A DNA stretch of 64,000 nt from Salminus brasiliensis (GCF_030463535.1 NC_132879.1:39524597-39588596), one strand, 5' to 3'; positions 1-12,830 are shown, counted from the stretch's first letter. The notes: generated from the sequence alone by a model not told the origin. Translations and numbers: made by a program.

Positions 1-2088
1 TTGTGTGTAAAGTGCATTTCATTCTATTGGCAATGTTCTTCCATGGACAATATGCAGGCTGCATGTGTGTGCAACTGAAAACCTGTGTTTTATGAATGTG
101 GCTTCCCATGTACTTTTGGACATTTTCTATCCATGTGTTTAGAATGTTAGATATGTAATCAGGATCATAGCTCTCCTGTCATGATACTCTCAGTTCTTCT
201 CAGTTCAATTGTGGCACATAGAACAATCAAGAGCCCTTAAACAACCTTATAATATTCTCTCTCTTTCTTGCTCTCCCCCTCTTCCTCCCTAATGACATGT
301 GGAGCCGGTTTGGAGCAGGAAGAGAAAAGGCTGCGCTCATTTTCTGGCCGTTGGCATGTGAGAACAGTTTCCCTTTCAGAGCAAGGGGGAGGGAAAGAAA
401 AAAAAAAAATACACACAGCACTCAGGCAGGAAGCACAGTCTGCCCACTCAGGAAATTCCTGAGGATGAGAGTGGCTTCCAGGCGCAGGAAATTTCCCCTC
501 TGAAAAGAGTGTGCTCATATAAACACACACACACATGCGTGAGCACACAAAGACAGAGAATGAGACATAGGCAGGCAGATACATTCATACTCATGCCCTA
601 TTCAAAATACCCTTCAATATCTAGAATTAGATAGAATCTTTCATACATTAAAACATCTCAATTACAATCTTAATTGTAACAGTGACTGGAATCAAACTAA
701 CTCCACTTATAATACTGAGTACTGTATGGGAGTGTACTGTGTTCTGTGCAGAGCACACAGACAACATCTTACATTTCTCATCACTGCTGTAACAAAATCT
801 GGAATTCTGGAAACTCTGAAAATCTGGAAACAGAAACTTCACAGGAACAAGAAAACATCAACAAGTCCTGGCTAGCTGTACAACAAGATCTCAAAAGTTG
901 CACATATACGATTAAAGTGTATTCCAATAATTGTTACATTTGCACAAAAGATATTCCATACATATTTTACAACTCATCCACCAACTCCCATTCACTAATT
1001 TAGCCAAATACACACATTCTATCTGAAAACATTGTCGCTACAGGTATATTCATGCTACTTTTCTGCAGAAAACTGTAAGAACTTTACATTCTACAATGGT
1101 TCAGTTAGGCTTAGGGCGAATGTCCAGTTATGTTTAGGTTAGGTTAAGGTAGGTTAAGTTTAGGTTTAGGCTGAGGTAATACTATTACACAGGCTAGGGT
1201 AAGGTTTAGAATAGGTTTGGGCTAGGTTAAGGGAGGTTAAGGTTTAGGCTGTAAAGACAGAGCTGCTGTACATTCCGGGAACTGCAGGACTTCACAAAAA
1301 AATCTTACCATTTACAGTATTTACATTTACATTAATGAAATGAGCTTCACTTTTACTGGTCCATTCATCATTAAATGTCCACACAACAAGTAAATAAAGA
1401 ATTGCATAAATAATTGCAATTAAAAATGCTTGCAAAGGTGCTGACCAAGCCTACTGTCCGAACACTGGCCTCTTACAGTACTGCATTTGGGCCCTAGAAA
1501 TTGTGTTATTTTAGTCCATGCTGATGACTTTAGCTGTCTTTTATGGCTCTTAAATTTTTTCCCCCCGTTTAGTCATTTTCCTTTTTAGCATTAGCATTTA
1601 GCTTTTAGCATTAGCATTTTATATGGATTCAAAGACAAAGACACCACAATTACCATTTCTGTAAATAAGTACAAATTAGCAGTGCATTGCAGATGGCATT
1701 TTAGGCTAAAACAGCTTGCCATATATAGGAAGTGTTGTTCTGTTAGCACTAGACTACTCTAATTTTTAAGGATGTCACATTACTAACTTTATAAAGCTGA
1801 AACAAAAGTTATTTGTCCACTGTAGCTGTGTATGTGTGTGTCTCAGCGTACAGAGGGTGCTGTAGTGTGGTTGTGGAGGGGTTAAGAGTGAGTGGCATTC
1901 TTTTAGAGTGAGGAACAAACTGCTGCTCTCCTCTCATCTAATCCACTTCCTCTCCAGGAAGCCAAGCAGGCCCACTTCTGCCCACTCTGCAATTTCCTTT
2001 CTCTTTCTATCTTTTTTCAACCTTCCTTCCTTTCCTTCCCCCAACAAAATTCCTCCTGACCGGTGGATTGATGGGAGTTTGCACTTAG

Positions 2089-2089
<1 letters not shown>
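1..2089. other. Non-coding AT-rich DNA, no gene seen
   Basis: No open frame here has convincing protein character. The short frames at 237-584 and 746-1003 are unsupported by splice sites or recognisable motifs. The stretch contains a degenerate TTAGG-like repeat patch (about 1100-1260) and a short TTAGCAT-type repeat near 1587-1620. It is probably intron or intergenic DNA of a neighbouring gene. Confidence 0.6.
1100..1260 (+). repeat. Degenerate GGTTAAGGTTTAGG-like simple repeat
   Basis: Many irregular copies of TTAGG, GGTTA and TTTAGG words occur on the + strand. They resemble decayed telomere-like or simple-repeat DNA, but no perfect TTAGGG array is present. A similar short patch lies at about 25970-26030 in intron 6 of gene A. 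Confidence 0.5.

Positions 2090-2140
<51 letters not shown>
2090..2140. repeat. (CA)n microsatellite
   Basis: About 25 uninterrupted CA units. They adjoin a long pyrimidine-rich tract, and together these produce long spurious reading frames on both strands. Confidence 0.97.
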
Positions 2141-2143
<3 letters not shown>

Positions 2144-2271
2144 CTCTCTTTTGCTCTCTTCCTTTCTTACCCTCCCTCTCCTTCTCCCTCCCCCCCCCCC
2201 TCTCTTTCCCTCTCTTTCCCTCTCTCCTTCCCTCTCTCTGTCTCCATCTCCATCTCCATCTCTCTCTCTCA
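2141..2271. repeat. Polypyrimidine (CT-rich) tract
   Basis: About 130 bases are nearly all C or T on the + strand, including a run of about ten C and repeats of CTCTTTCC and CTCCAT. Such strand asymmetry can form triplex (H-DNA) structures; that is general knowledge, not shown here. Confidence 0.9.
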
Positions 2272-4095
2272 CACACAAACTTTGAATTTTCTCAAAAAGG
2301 AGATTTGCACATGAGCAATTTGATCAAATTTTGTGGGCATCACACACACACACACATACATTCGTACACAACAGTCACTGGTGACTGACATGTTTTCAGT
2401 TGAAATTCGTGCAGAAGCCTGCCGAGAAAAAGAAGAAAAAAAAATTCTATTGGTGTCAGGAAGGGAGATGGCCTACAGCCAAAATAGCTTCTCAACATCT
2501 CGCACTTCTTGCCCCCCCTCCTTACTTTCTCTCTATTTCTTACTGTTTCTCTCCCTCTGGGTAAAGCCTGGAGGTAACACAGGTGAAGGTGGAGTGGTAA
2601 AAAAGGATCAAATAGATGAAATGGATGGGAAAATGCTGAATGGCATAAAACAGTCCACATCAACACACCTGTGACAGCGGTGCATGGAGGAGGTCTTACA
2701 TAGACGAGCGTTTTATTGAGAAGGCTGGTCTTTTACCCCTTGAAATCAATCAGTTAGTAATTTTGTCAACCACAATTTCATTACACTTATTATACAGAGT
2801 TGCATATAATATCTGAGGTAACTGCACACTGACTTACACTTACATTTAATTAGTGTTCTGCGGTTATGTGAAACAACCACTTCTACTAGCAAACACCTAA
2901 AAGTGTAGAAAGTTTTGAATCCACACATTACATTAATTTCTCTGCTTGTTCTTAGAAGTCATAGTTAAAAAATCATTCATATTGATTTACATTATGTGAT
3001 TATTCACTCATCACTGAAAAATAAACACATAATATAGCTATATCAATTACAATTAATTACTTTTTAATTCTATCATTCCAAAATACTCTTTCAGATTGGT
3101 GCATTTTCACATCTCTACAAAAAAATAAATGCAATCAATGTTGTATTAATATTTCTTTAAAGAATTACAGCAGAAATCAACATATTACCAGTGGGGAACC
3201 CTCTCAGCCTTCTAGAGCTTCAGAGAAAGTACAAAAGATATGTGTATGTAAACTTAGTAAGTATTACAGTAGTAGTCTTATTCTATTGTTTACTTTAAAC
3301 TTATATTAGAATATTGTTCAATAACAATTATGTTTTTGGGGTTACCTGGGGTAGAACACATAGGGCTTCAGTTTTACCACTGCGTTCTTAATGTTATAAA
3401 TAAGTGACATTAATTAACCAATAACATTCTCATTTCCAGTGAGTGGGAGAAATTTCATGAGAAAATGTTGCTTTGGGTCTTTTGGCAGTCTTAAAGAAAT
3501 GTCACTGGCTGTGGCTACAAGTGGTAGTCTAACCAGGATTCAGCCAGTTTATGCTAAAATACAACTAGGACACAAATTAGCATTATTCGAGAGGTGCTTC
3601 AAAATAATCCACATTTTTTCTGAGCATTCATCAATAAAAAGGCAGAAGTGATTATTGAGGATTTCCCTCTTCCTTTCACTGTGATGCTGTCTTACCGTAA
3701 AGTTAAACACACATAGGTTCTGCTTCCTTTACTTATTAACTTGGCAAAAACACAGATATGTCTCTTTTACACAATTGGGATGCTTTCCCCTTTCCATGTC
3801 TAAAATCTTGACACTTGGGTTGTACTGAGTCTCCTTTCAAAGTCAAAGTTTGATGATCTAGATGATCTGGTTCTTTTTTACCAGCCCTCTTTTCTCCCTG
3901 ATTGTGCCGGTTGATGGGTGCTGTGGGTTCTTCGGGGACAGGTTAAAGTGACGGGAAAAAAATATTTTGAATAATCCCCCCACACTAATTCCCTTATAAC
4001 TTCCCTTCTAACTAGAAATTTGATGGTATACCTTCAAAACCTTGCTATACACACAGAACTTTATAATGGTCTAAAGAGCTAGGCCATAAAATTTG

Positions 4096-4096
<1 letters not shown>

Positions 4097-4132
<36 letters not shown>
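4097..4132. repeat. (CA)n microsatellite
   Basis: About 18 AC units, uninterrupted. Confidence 0.95.
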
Positions 4133-4133
<1 letters not shown>

Positions 4134-5257
4134 AGATACTTTCTCTGATACTACTGTACAGATGACAGGTATAACAAACACACTTGGTTAAATATTGATG
4201 AGGTTTAGGGCAAGACACACACTTCAGTACACTTTCACCACAGAACGCTTTCCTGGCTCTCAGCCAGCTCCACCCTTTCTTTTATTGGCTCTGTCAAGGG
4301 CTGGTTCAGACCTGCACTCCAATTCCAACACAGACACACACTTCCTCTATATCGCTAACCTATGAACTGTGCGCTGACACACTGCTGAATGCTGCAAACA
4401 CACAAAAACGCACAAACATGCATATGTGCACAGACATATACACACACGCACACATACAGAGCACCAGAAGGACTGTCTCAAGGTGGTCTCCAACCAAGTC
4501 TGTTTCAGTGACGTCAAGACTGAACGAAGGCCTACTAAGGTACATCATCCACAGCTCAAAAGCCATGGGAAGCAATGTGCTTGTGTACACCTCCGTGCAC
4601 CTGTGTATGTGTGTGTTTTTGCTAAAACCCTGCTGGATATGTGTAGTTTCTGTAGCTGCTATATTACTCACTCTTTTTGCGTAAGCTGTGTCTGTGAGAT
4701 GGCACTGCACCGTGACAGTTGATGAGAAAAGGTGTGTGAGGGACTTGTGTGACGGCGAACATGGGTGTGACTGTGTATAAGGAGTACTGTGTGTCAACAC
4801 ATAAAAAGAATCAGTGGAATCAGAGTTGATAAGAGACAATTTAACCACACACACGCACACACAAACACAGTGCAATGTGAAAGTCTTCGACACCAAATCA
4901 AAATGCTATAAAAGACATCTGGTCAATAAAGGTGTTTTTTCTTGTAACAAAACATACAGCCGTGAACTGAATCCAGAGAAACATTCTTATAGAAGGAAGT
5001 ATGAAGGACATCTTGATTGTGACATATTAGTTGCACCAAATTAATAATTATTTACATGTGCAGATTGGCAGTAGGTATGCAAATGAATGCAGTAGGTAAT
5101 AATAATGTGTTGTTTTTAGTAAAAAAAAACAAAAAAAAAACAGATTTGGTGCCAGATTTCTCTTCAACACCTCTAGCCATCCCAATACCATGCTTGACTT
5201 GAGTAAAAGTACTGTGATTAAATCACATATTTACCTGCTGTTTCTAGGTCAGTGGAC

Positions 5258-5281
5258 GAGAGAGAGAGAGAGAGAGAGAGC
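5258..5281. repeat. (GA)n microsatellite
   Basis: Twelve GA units. Confidence 0.95.
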
Positions 5282-5922
5282 AAAAATACCACCTTACTCA
5301 TGCAGAAATGTATTGTCTATTTTTAACAATACGCATTTTAGTTTATTCTGCCTTAGTATGCAACATATTTAAAGAAAATAGGATACTGAACCCCATATTA
5401 GGGCTTAGACGTTGTGACAGTCAGGAATTTCCACAGACAATCCTCTCAGATGCATCCAGGATTTGCTGGCCTTTTGTGGAATCCATTTTTCTCCCATTGC
5501 CAATGCTACTGGCAGCAACACATCGATCCCCATGTTTTACAGTTGGCAAGGCGTTCTTATCAAGAAGTGCAATAACAGTGCAAGTAAACGGTGCATCACC
5601 ACTAATCTATGAATCTTCCTGCAGAGTTTTGGCAGTCCTACAGTGCTTTTGTTGTATTTTTTTTTCCCCAGCATACAAGCTCTCAGTGGTCTTTGAGACG
5701 TCATCTTGACCTACACAGTTCCCCTGAACTGCTTTCAGACAGTTCCTTGGTAGGAGTTAGCACAAGGTTTGAAGAGTAAGAGAATTTGAAGACAGTGTCA
5801 TAGAATTGCTTACAATGTCCAGAATGTTATTTATTTATACTGTTGTGTGAGAAAATGACAAATCAAAAATAACACGTGACAGACAGAGAAAAATAACAAG
5901 TGACAGACAGAGAAAAACAGAG

Positions 5923-5925
<3 letters not shown>

Positions 5926-5955
<30 letters not shown>
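5926..5955. repeat. (GT)n microsatellite
   Basis: About 15 GT units. It lies directly downstream, on the minus strand, of the candidate exon at 5963-6092. Confidence 0.95.
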
Positions 5956-5959
<4 letters not shown>

Positions 5960-5962
5960 CAC

Positions 5963-6092
5963 GCAGGTGTCCAGGCAGTCTGCTTGGCTCTTCGTCTGTC
6001 CTAGCGTTAGCCACTGGGGGAGGGGCATGGGCAGGAGAGGAAGTGGAGTTTGGCAGTGGACTGGCAGAGGGACTAAACGCACTCCTCTCATG
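5963..6092 (-). CDS. Candidate internal exon of an unidentified minus-strand gene
   Basis: On the minus strand a 130-base open segment is bounded by a pyrimidine-rich acceptor ending TTCAG and a consensus GTGAGT donor. It is open in one frame for 43 codons and reads as Ser/Pro-rich followed by an acidic stretch (for example SAFSPSASPLPNSTSSPA then DEEPSRLPGHL). Such composition is common in disordered parts of regulatory proteins. I do not recognise the protein and see no second exon to join it to. If real, the left end of the window is intronic DNA of a gene on the opposite strand to the PARP12-like array. It could also be chance, because the + strand of the same segment is also open. Confidence 0.35.
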
Positions 6093-6099
6093 CTGAACA

Positions 6100-8455
6100 C
6101 AAACAGACACACACAGGATAATGTACACACATAAATACAGACAAATGAATGAATTACAGACACAGACTTACTACCAAACCCTGACTCAACAAACCAAAGC
6201 CAAACTTTTATGATGACCTCTGTTTTAATAAATTAAACAAAGGTAAGACACATCTCTATCATGACATCAAGGTAAAACTGATCCCGTGGTGCCACGCTGG
6301 GATGTGCCTACAAGAGATGAACACGTTTCAGAACAAGTCTGAGTAAAAGTGTGAGGAAAAGGCCCATGTCTTATACAGCCTTATTTGTAATGCAGAGGCA
6401 GGTTTACAAAACACTGATTTAGCTAATATCTGCTGTGCTGATTAGTGAGAGCGTTACTGTTAGCGTCTTGCTATTGCTTACTTTCCTGGCAATGACAACA
6501 AGCAGGCTTCGCCTTCTAGGAACCCAGATTACTCTCCAACAGCTCAGGAGTCACACAGGGGTCAAAGGACACATGGCACTGTATAAGCAGTGTGGAAAGA
6601 CCTAAAAGGACATTTCTGGTGGACAGTTATGCTACAGGGCTCCTGCTGTTGGGATTAGTGTTTGAGCATGCATCATGGAAAAACATTAAGCAGGAAAGCA
6701 TGGCCTCCTCCCAACACAGGCAGCAATGACAGATAAAGTTCAAGAGTGATCAGAGTACTGTGGTCACATGCATGCAAACTGAATGGTGAGCAAAATGTCA
6801 AAACTAGTGACTATAATACTAACAACAATGGACAAATTAATTTTTACATATAATATTGTGGTAATTATGTGAGCATACCACCACAGCCCTGTAGCTACAG
6901 TAGATGTTGTATGTATTCTCGCCCCCCCCACCACCACCACAAGATGCTGGTGGGGATTAATTTCTGCTAAGCAAGGCTTTGAGGTAAGCCAGTTTTCACT
7001 AGGCTCTTTAACACTTTTTCTACAGTAGTCTTTTAAAGGTTCCTAAATGGTTTTTGGTTTGGACATTTAGCTCTAGGAGCTTTTATTGGCCTTTACAGAA
7101 AATACAATACACTGCCCTTGTAATTAATCTTTCCCCCAAGGTCCATGACATTTATGTGGGCATATGTAGTGAAGGCTAGCTCATTTAGTCCAATCAAACA
7201 GAAGTGCTACCATAACTCAAACTGCTTAAAAAAACAAAAAACTTAATGGCTGGCTATGTAGAGCCCATGTCCCAATGGGTTGATGGAACCTTGACAGTAT
7301 TAGGCAGGTGGTTTAATTGGTGTGTGTATATGCAATGGTTTTAGTTACATGAGATGCTGATTTTACAGCTTACTTTATGTCTGCGGACTGTTTGCGCTGT
7401 GAAATGAATGGTAAATTTTGAAACTTTGACATATTTGTGAGCCGTTTTTAAACTAAGCACTTTTCATAAGATAAGCATCTAAACTGATCAGAGAATTACC
7501 ACCTCTCCCAAACACACAAGGCAGACAGAGGTCTATTCAAATTCTGTTCAATTTCCACCAGCTCTTTGGAGCATTTATGCAAAATCAAAGCATGCAAAAT
7601 CAAAACCAAGAAAACCACTTTTCTATGAAAGCAATTTGACTGCACTCTTGTAGCTAGACAGGTGGTCTAGCTCTCATCTCCGCTGTGCACTACTCTTACC
7701 TAACAATCAATAACACAATAACAATAGCAATAACAACAGTGGTAAATATGGGAAAAACCTATATCGCATGATCATCTGGCGGGTGTCCATTTTAATGTAC
7801 TTTGTCAAGAATTGTCCTATGCATGTTGAACTGTTATTGCTTCTTTCATCCTCATCTGTTTAGTTTTATTACACTTATATATTTGCCTATCTGCTCATCT
7901 CATGCAGTACTTTAAGGAATGGTGGATTTTAAATGTGCCCTAGAGGGATGTAGTCATATCAGTATCCTACTAGTACAAAGAAAATGTATACTGCCTTGAA
8001 ACAAGGGTTTGAAACTGATTTGCTATGATACAATAGTGTATCTAATACAGCATAAATGAGTGCCTGAGTCATTGTGTTCAAGTGATGGTGTTGAAATGGT
8101 AATATTCTTACCATTTGCACTTTTTGCATACTTGCGCACTATATAGTTAAATATGAAACATTTAAGCAAGGTTAATGTATTATGTTTGTTCTGTACAATT
8201 TTAGAATTAAATGGAAAGGTGCACCATGCAAAACCTTGGATCTCAGACCTTAATTAGCTTGTTAGGGCAACGTCTTGTTTAAGATTATTATAGGAAAGGC
8301 CAGGTAATGCAAATTGCAAAGCCTAATAAATATTCCACAAACCACTCAGCAGTCTTGGGTTCCTCTAAGCAGTTGTGTTTCACTCTGAAAATGAAAATAA
8401 TCAACATCTACAAAGTACAAGAAGGTACATTAAGGTTTTTGGGTAGCTAATTCCT
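6100..8455. other. Non-coding DNA, no gene seen
   Basis: AT-rich sequence without supported exons. A TTAGGCAGGTGGTTT-like word near 7300 resembles the end of a Tc1-type relic, but too little is preserved to call it. Confidence 0.5.
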
Positions 8456-8460
8456 CAGTT

Positions 8461-8601
8461 GGGGCAGCGGTGGCTCAGCGGTTAGAGCGCCGGGATATTG
8501 ATAACAGGGTTGTGGGTTCAATTCCCGGGCTCGGCAAGCTGCCACTGTTGGGCCCTTGAGCAAGGCCCTTTACCCTCTCTGCTGGAGTTGGCTGCCCACC
8601 G

Positions 8602-8642
<41 letters not shown>

Positions 8643-8766
8643 CACTGCCCCTAACACATGTGTGTGTGTGAGTGTGTGTTCACTACCAGATGGGTTAAAT
8701 GCGGAGGACACATTTTGCTGTACAGTGTACACTGTACAGTGTCAAATACGTGCACCTTTACCTTTA
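8461..8766 (+). mobile_element. tRNA-derived SINE, copy 1
   Basis: The head matches RNA polymerase III promoter boxes: TGGCTCAGCGGTTAGAGCGC (box A type) and GGTTGTGGGTTCAATTCC (box B type). The body then contains a GT microsatellite and ends in GTGCACCTTTACCTTT. The same unit recurs at about 36105-36387 and 36704-37000 and, inverted and partial, at 59807-59958. It is not a tRNA gene: no cloverleaf acceptor stem is present and the tail is shared between copies. Confidence 0.85.
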
Positions 8767-9159
8767 GTTGGTAGTGTAAGGATGGTTACAGAAACCTACA
8801 CAAGCAGAATAAGTGAAAAACAAATGTGAGAAAACTGTAGAATCTAGGTCCTTTAATGCATTTGACAAAAACAAAGACACCTGGTATGCCCATCTGCTCC
8901 ACAGTTTAAAATTTTAAATCAAACCAATCAGACATGATTAAAATCCACATTCCAGACTCTAATGTACGGGTATTTGCATATGTCTCCATTTCAGCATGTG
9001 GACACTTCGAACCCTTTATAACACAGCTCTCCTCATTTCAGGACACTATAATGATTTGGACATAGCAATGATAGGTAAAGCAGTCTTGTATAGTACTCTG
9101 TTGAAGGTAGTGAGTATACTTCTTTGCTGATGCTCTGCCCAGACTAATGCACTCATCTT

Positions 9160-9720
9160 CAGCTTGTGGGACCTTGTTTCCTTAGGTTTTCTCTTCAGCA
9201 TATGGAACGCAAATTGAGTGACCGGCAAGAACTTTTTAGAGGTTTCAGTTTGCACAGTAAGGCGCAAACTAAACTCTTTAGGTTACCATGCCTGCGCACC
9301 TCTACTGACCCAAAAGCACAAGAAAATGTGTTCAAACACATTACAATAAGCCACAGGCATTTTTGGGATTTTGTTCTGTGGAGTAATGAAACAAATGGAA
9401 CTTTTCAGGTCTTTAGATCAGTGGTATGTCTGGAGGAGGACGAATGAAGCATGCCCTGCCTAAAGTGAACAATAATGGTGATGCTATGGAGCTGCTTTGC
9501 GTCATCTGGCACTGGAAATGTGCAGCATGATAAATTTTAATCAAGTATCCGGAAATCTTAAGAGAAAATGTCATGGTGTGTTCCTTCTGCGAGGAAGTTG
9601 GAGTTTGGGACAGTGATCCCAAGCATACATCAAAGACCACCAAAGCTTGGTTTCAGAAGTCCTGGAAGATTCTGGAGTTGCCGACACAGCCGAGTACCCC
9701 ATTAATAAAATGGGTGGGAT
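9160..9720 (+). mobile_element. Decayed Tc1-like transposon
   Basis: Frame-broken pieces of a Tc1-type transposase are readable on the + strand: a WSNETNGTFQVF-like segment near 9385 and SDPKHTSKTTKAWFQ near 9610, the latter matching the second catalytic Asp block. Frameshifts and stops make it inactive. A related relic lies at about 52740-53180; both share words such as TGACCCAAAAGCACAAG. Confidence 0.75.
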
Positions 9721-9869
9721 TTGATGAAGGTGGTTGCAGCACACAAAACAAAGAACAGAATTATTGTAGCACTTTGCAGTCCCTTAAATTACAAATGATT
9801 TGTTTCTCTGCATACTTTGTTTGGCTTCTTTCACCCTCTTCTTCAATGCTCAGGGCCACCACAGAGCAG

Positions 9870-10200
9870 ATATTATTTGGGTGGTGTGTTAGTGTGTGTG
9901 TGCTGGTACTACTGGATCAGACACAGCAGTGCTGCTGGAGTTTTTGAACATCTCAGCATCACTGCTGGACTAAAAACAGTCCACCAACCATACCCTGCCA
10001 ATAAAGTCCTGTCAAAGGTGTCCTGTAACCACTGATGAATGACTAGAGGATTACCAGGATCAATAGTGCAGCTACAGATGAGCTTCTTTCTAATTTTACA
10101 TCTACAATGCAGTGCTGAGAATGACCAAATAATACCTTCTCTGTGGTGGTCCTGTGGGGTCCTGACCATAATAGAAAGACAGTGGTAGCAATGCAGTATT
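9870..10200 (+). repeat. Interspersed repeat (probable non-autonomous DNA element)
   Basis: The segment with CTGGTACTACTGGATCAG followed by a CAGCAGTGCTGCTGGAG hairpin-like stretch resembles a family I associate with otophysan fish genomes. That is recollection, not a search. A weaker relative may lie at 33860-34120. Confidence 0.45.
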
Positions 10201-11400
10201 TCATGTCAGTAAGTAAACATCAAATGTTACCTGCAGTTGTGTCTAGTAACAGGTGTAGGGTGTGAAATGTACTCAGATGTTTTTGATGGTATTATTTTAA
10301 TAGTCTTATTAGATGTCAGAATAAATCAATATTATGACAAACTCCTGAATTATCATGATATATATTTTGTCCTACGTGAGCAATATTGTACATTTACAGT
10401 ACTTTAATGGTACATAACTGCCAGTAACTTGCTGTAGGCATTTCGCTTTACAAAATTCAACTCTAAGTCAAAAGGAGCGTTTCAGCCGGGACTGAGATGA
10501 GAGACATTTCTGACTGAGATGCAGAACAGAACAGAACAGAGCTCTATGTAAGGGTGAAGTGTCACAGGAACTTAACTGGCCGCTTGCATTCTAAGAGATA
10601 AAGAGAAACCTTTCCATTTTTGGTACAAAAGGCCACAAAAACATCAAGAAATATAAGAAAACTTAAAAACGTGGGCCCTTTAAACCTAGGGGTTCGCAAT
10701 CCCCTGTCCTGGAACCACCACCCACATTGATGTGCTGTACTATATCCAGTTCACAAATAACACACTGCAAAATGTACAGTAAAATGTATGTTATTGCAGT
10801 GTTTTACAAGTGAAGCATGATGGGATCCCCAGAACTGACTTTGGAGGCCAGTGGCTTAATTTTGTTGTTTTTTTAAGCCATTAAAATGGGGGAACCAAAT
10901 ACAATGATTAAGTTAGCTCTTACGCTCAGTTCCTCAACCGTCCCTACATGTCGACTAGTTCTGCTGCTTAACCGAGATAGACCCTAATATGCAATGCAGT
11001 GCGTAGGAAGAAGTGTGTATCTGCGGCTGCTGCACAGGACGCAAACCTTCACTGTACCCGAATGAATGGGAACCTAAGCCTTTCGGCTTTAACCAGGTGG
11101 TATCTTTCCCTCGCACACAAGTAAAAGGCCCGCACTGTGACAGGAAAGCCTAGGTTAACTAGTGCTACCACAACAGACTACGGCACTCAGGACTCGCCAC
11201 AGTGCTCTCAGCAACAGATGATGAGCCGAAAAGCAGCGAGTTTCTGTTGGTGACCAACGTGACAATAACAACAACAACAACACAGCCTGCCCTTCATATC
11301 TACCACTACACTCAACTTTAACAGCACGGTGGTGGAAGAAAAAGGCATAAATACCTTAACATTGACCTGCGAAGGGGAACTGGACATGTCTCGTTCAAAT
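10200..11400. other. Non-coding DNA, no gene seen
   Basis: No supported exon. GC content rises toward the right end, leading into the promoter-like patch at about 11.4 kb. Confidence 0.5.
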
Positions 11401-11760
11401 TCAGGAAGTTCTCCCGTTTCCACTTTCCTTTTCCCCCCTCCTCCTTTCTTTATTTTCCGCGAAACAGAGCTGTGAAGAAGCAGAGAGCATCCGACCTCAG
11501 TGTTTGTAGACCCGCCAGCGCGCCGCTGCTCATCACTCGGCCTCTGAATCCATCGTTGGCGCCGGTCCCGAAAATTACTACTAATAAAGGTTTCGTCCAA
11601 CTTCGCTGTTCTGCTGTCCTTCTGCAGCAGCGCTACATTTTGGCGAGGCGATGGTTAACACCTTCCTGGAAGACTTGCGCTGCGCTCATTGATTCGGTCG
11701 TGTTTGGTGGCGAAATGACGTGAATTCCTAGCAGTGAGGCGCAGCCCCCTTAAAGGGAAA
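11400..11760. promoter_or_regulatory. Promoter-like GC-rich patch
   Basis: GC and CpG content rise above the surrounding AT-rich DNA, with GCCAGCGCGCCGCTG at about 11514 and an ATGACGTGA (CRE-like) word at about 11715. It could be the 5' end of the unidentified minus-strand neighbour. No start codon or first exon can be assigned with confidence. Confidence 0.35.
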
Positions 11761-12054
11761 CCCGACTCAGGAAATAAGACTGTTTGTGTTTGAGCTGCTG
11801 TGTTGTTTTTTCTACCTGTATTGAGACAGGTCCCGCCTCCTGCGCCTGAATTGGCCAACTGACCATAGTAATATGTGCGGACCATAGTAATATGGCTATA
11901 TGTGCGGTCACTAAAGTGTACTTTCAGCTCCAAACATCCAAATTGAGCAAGCTTACAATGTGAGATACTATGCTCAGACATTCATTTTTGCACAGTTTAG
12001 CTGTACTTTTTTATTATTATTATTTTATTTTTTTACATAAAGTGAATCTGCCAG

Positions 12055-12300
12055 TGTTTTACATGTCCATATGGTTCCCGTATGGGTAGCCCAACTGGGA
12101 AACAGAATGTTTTGTCCTCTGCTTCCATGTTGGTCCCACATATAACTGCCCACCAGAGTCAGTGATGGGACCAGGGGGGTTAGGCATGGGCCTCATCTGG
12201 GATGTACACTGCACATGGGGCCTAAATGTGACCCATGGGAGATTAAGGTGGGCTGTAACAATAAGGTCCCATATATGTCTCAGTGCCAGTACCACCCATT
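12055..12300. repeat. Probable interspersed repeat
   Basis: Imperfect internal repeats of words such as CCCATATGG, CCCACATATAACTGCCC and TGGGACC suggest a mobile-element remnant rather than unique sequence. Family not identified. Confidence 0.35.
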
Positions 12301-12649
12301 AATTACCCTCCCACTCTGACTATACTACATAGACATTAATTTATTATTTACCGTACAGTGAGTCTGTTCAAATGTAAATAAATTTTTCTTCCAAAGTTAA
12401 AAGCTTGTAAATGCAAATGTCGTTGTGTAAACGAAAGCTGTTTTGTTACTTACATGTAGCCACTAAAGAAAACAAGAAGAAACAAAAACTAAAACCTACA
12501 AACGGAAAAAGTGATAAGATAAAGACCCACTCCTGCTTAATTTAGAATTTCTTTATGCTACATGAGTTTAAAATAAGATTTTTAATACTTGAGTCATTAT
12601 TTCACAGTAGTAACACTTACTTTTGTATAGTTTCAGACTCCTCTCCCCA

Positions 12650-12830
12650 CCTCTGCAGGCTCGTAGTGCCTCGTCTCCTGCGCTGCGATTGGCTGTTGAT
12701 TGACATTCACAAGCAGTTGGCCAATCCTAGCGCATGGGGGCGGGCCTTGTCGCAATACGGGTGGGGGAAAGTTACGCGTCGTGTGCAGCGTTTGTGGGCG
12801 TGGTTAAGTCAGTAGCCTCTTTAAAGCTGT
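12650..12830. promoter_or_regulatory. CCAAT/GC-box promoter-like region
   Basis: Within 180 bases there are two inverted CCAAT boxes (CGATTGGCTG and GTTGATTGAC-like), one forward CCAAT (TTGGCCAATCC), a GC box (GGGGGCGGGCC) and a GTGGGCGTGG Sp/KLF-type word, with several CpGs. This clustering is typical of a housekeeping promoter. No exon is seen next to it on either strand, so its target is unknown. Confidence 0.4.

Larger units (their letters stand above)
2280..5900. other. Non-coding DNA with microsatellites, no supported gene
   Basis: Contains a (CA)n run at 4097-4132, a (GA)n run at 5258-5281 and clustered CA-rich patches. No exon has strong support. A segment at about 5400-5600 has the look of a decayed DNA transposon, but I could not place it in a family. 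Confidence 0.5.

Noticed and set aside
1100-1260. Interstitial telomere
   Set aside because: No run of perfect TTAGGG units; only loose resemblance.
1908-2285. Open frames across the CA and CT repeats on both strands
   Set aside because: They are produced by simple repeats and have no protein-like composition.
4460-4540. Possible + strand exon with frame EHQKDCLKVVSNQVCFSD
   Set aside because: The acceptor lies in a CA-rich repeat, the donor is poor and no adjoining exon was found.
8461-8550. tRNA gene
   Set aside because: Only the pol III boxes match. The sequence continues into a body shared by dispersed copies, so it is a SINE.
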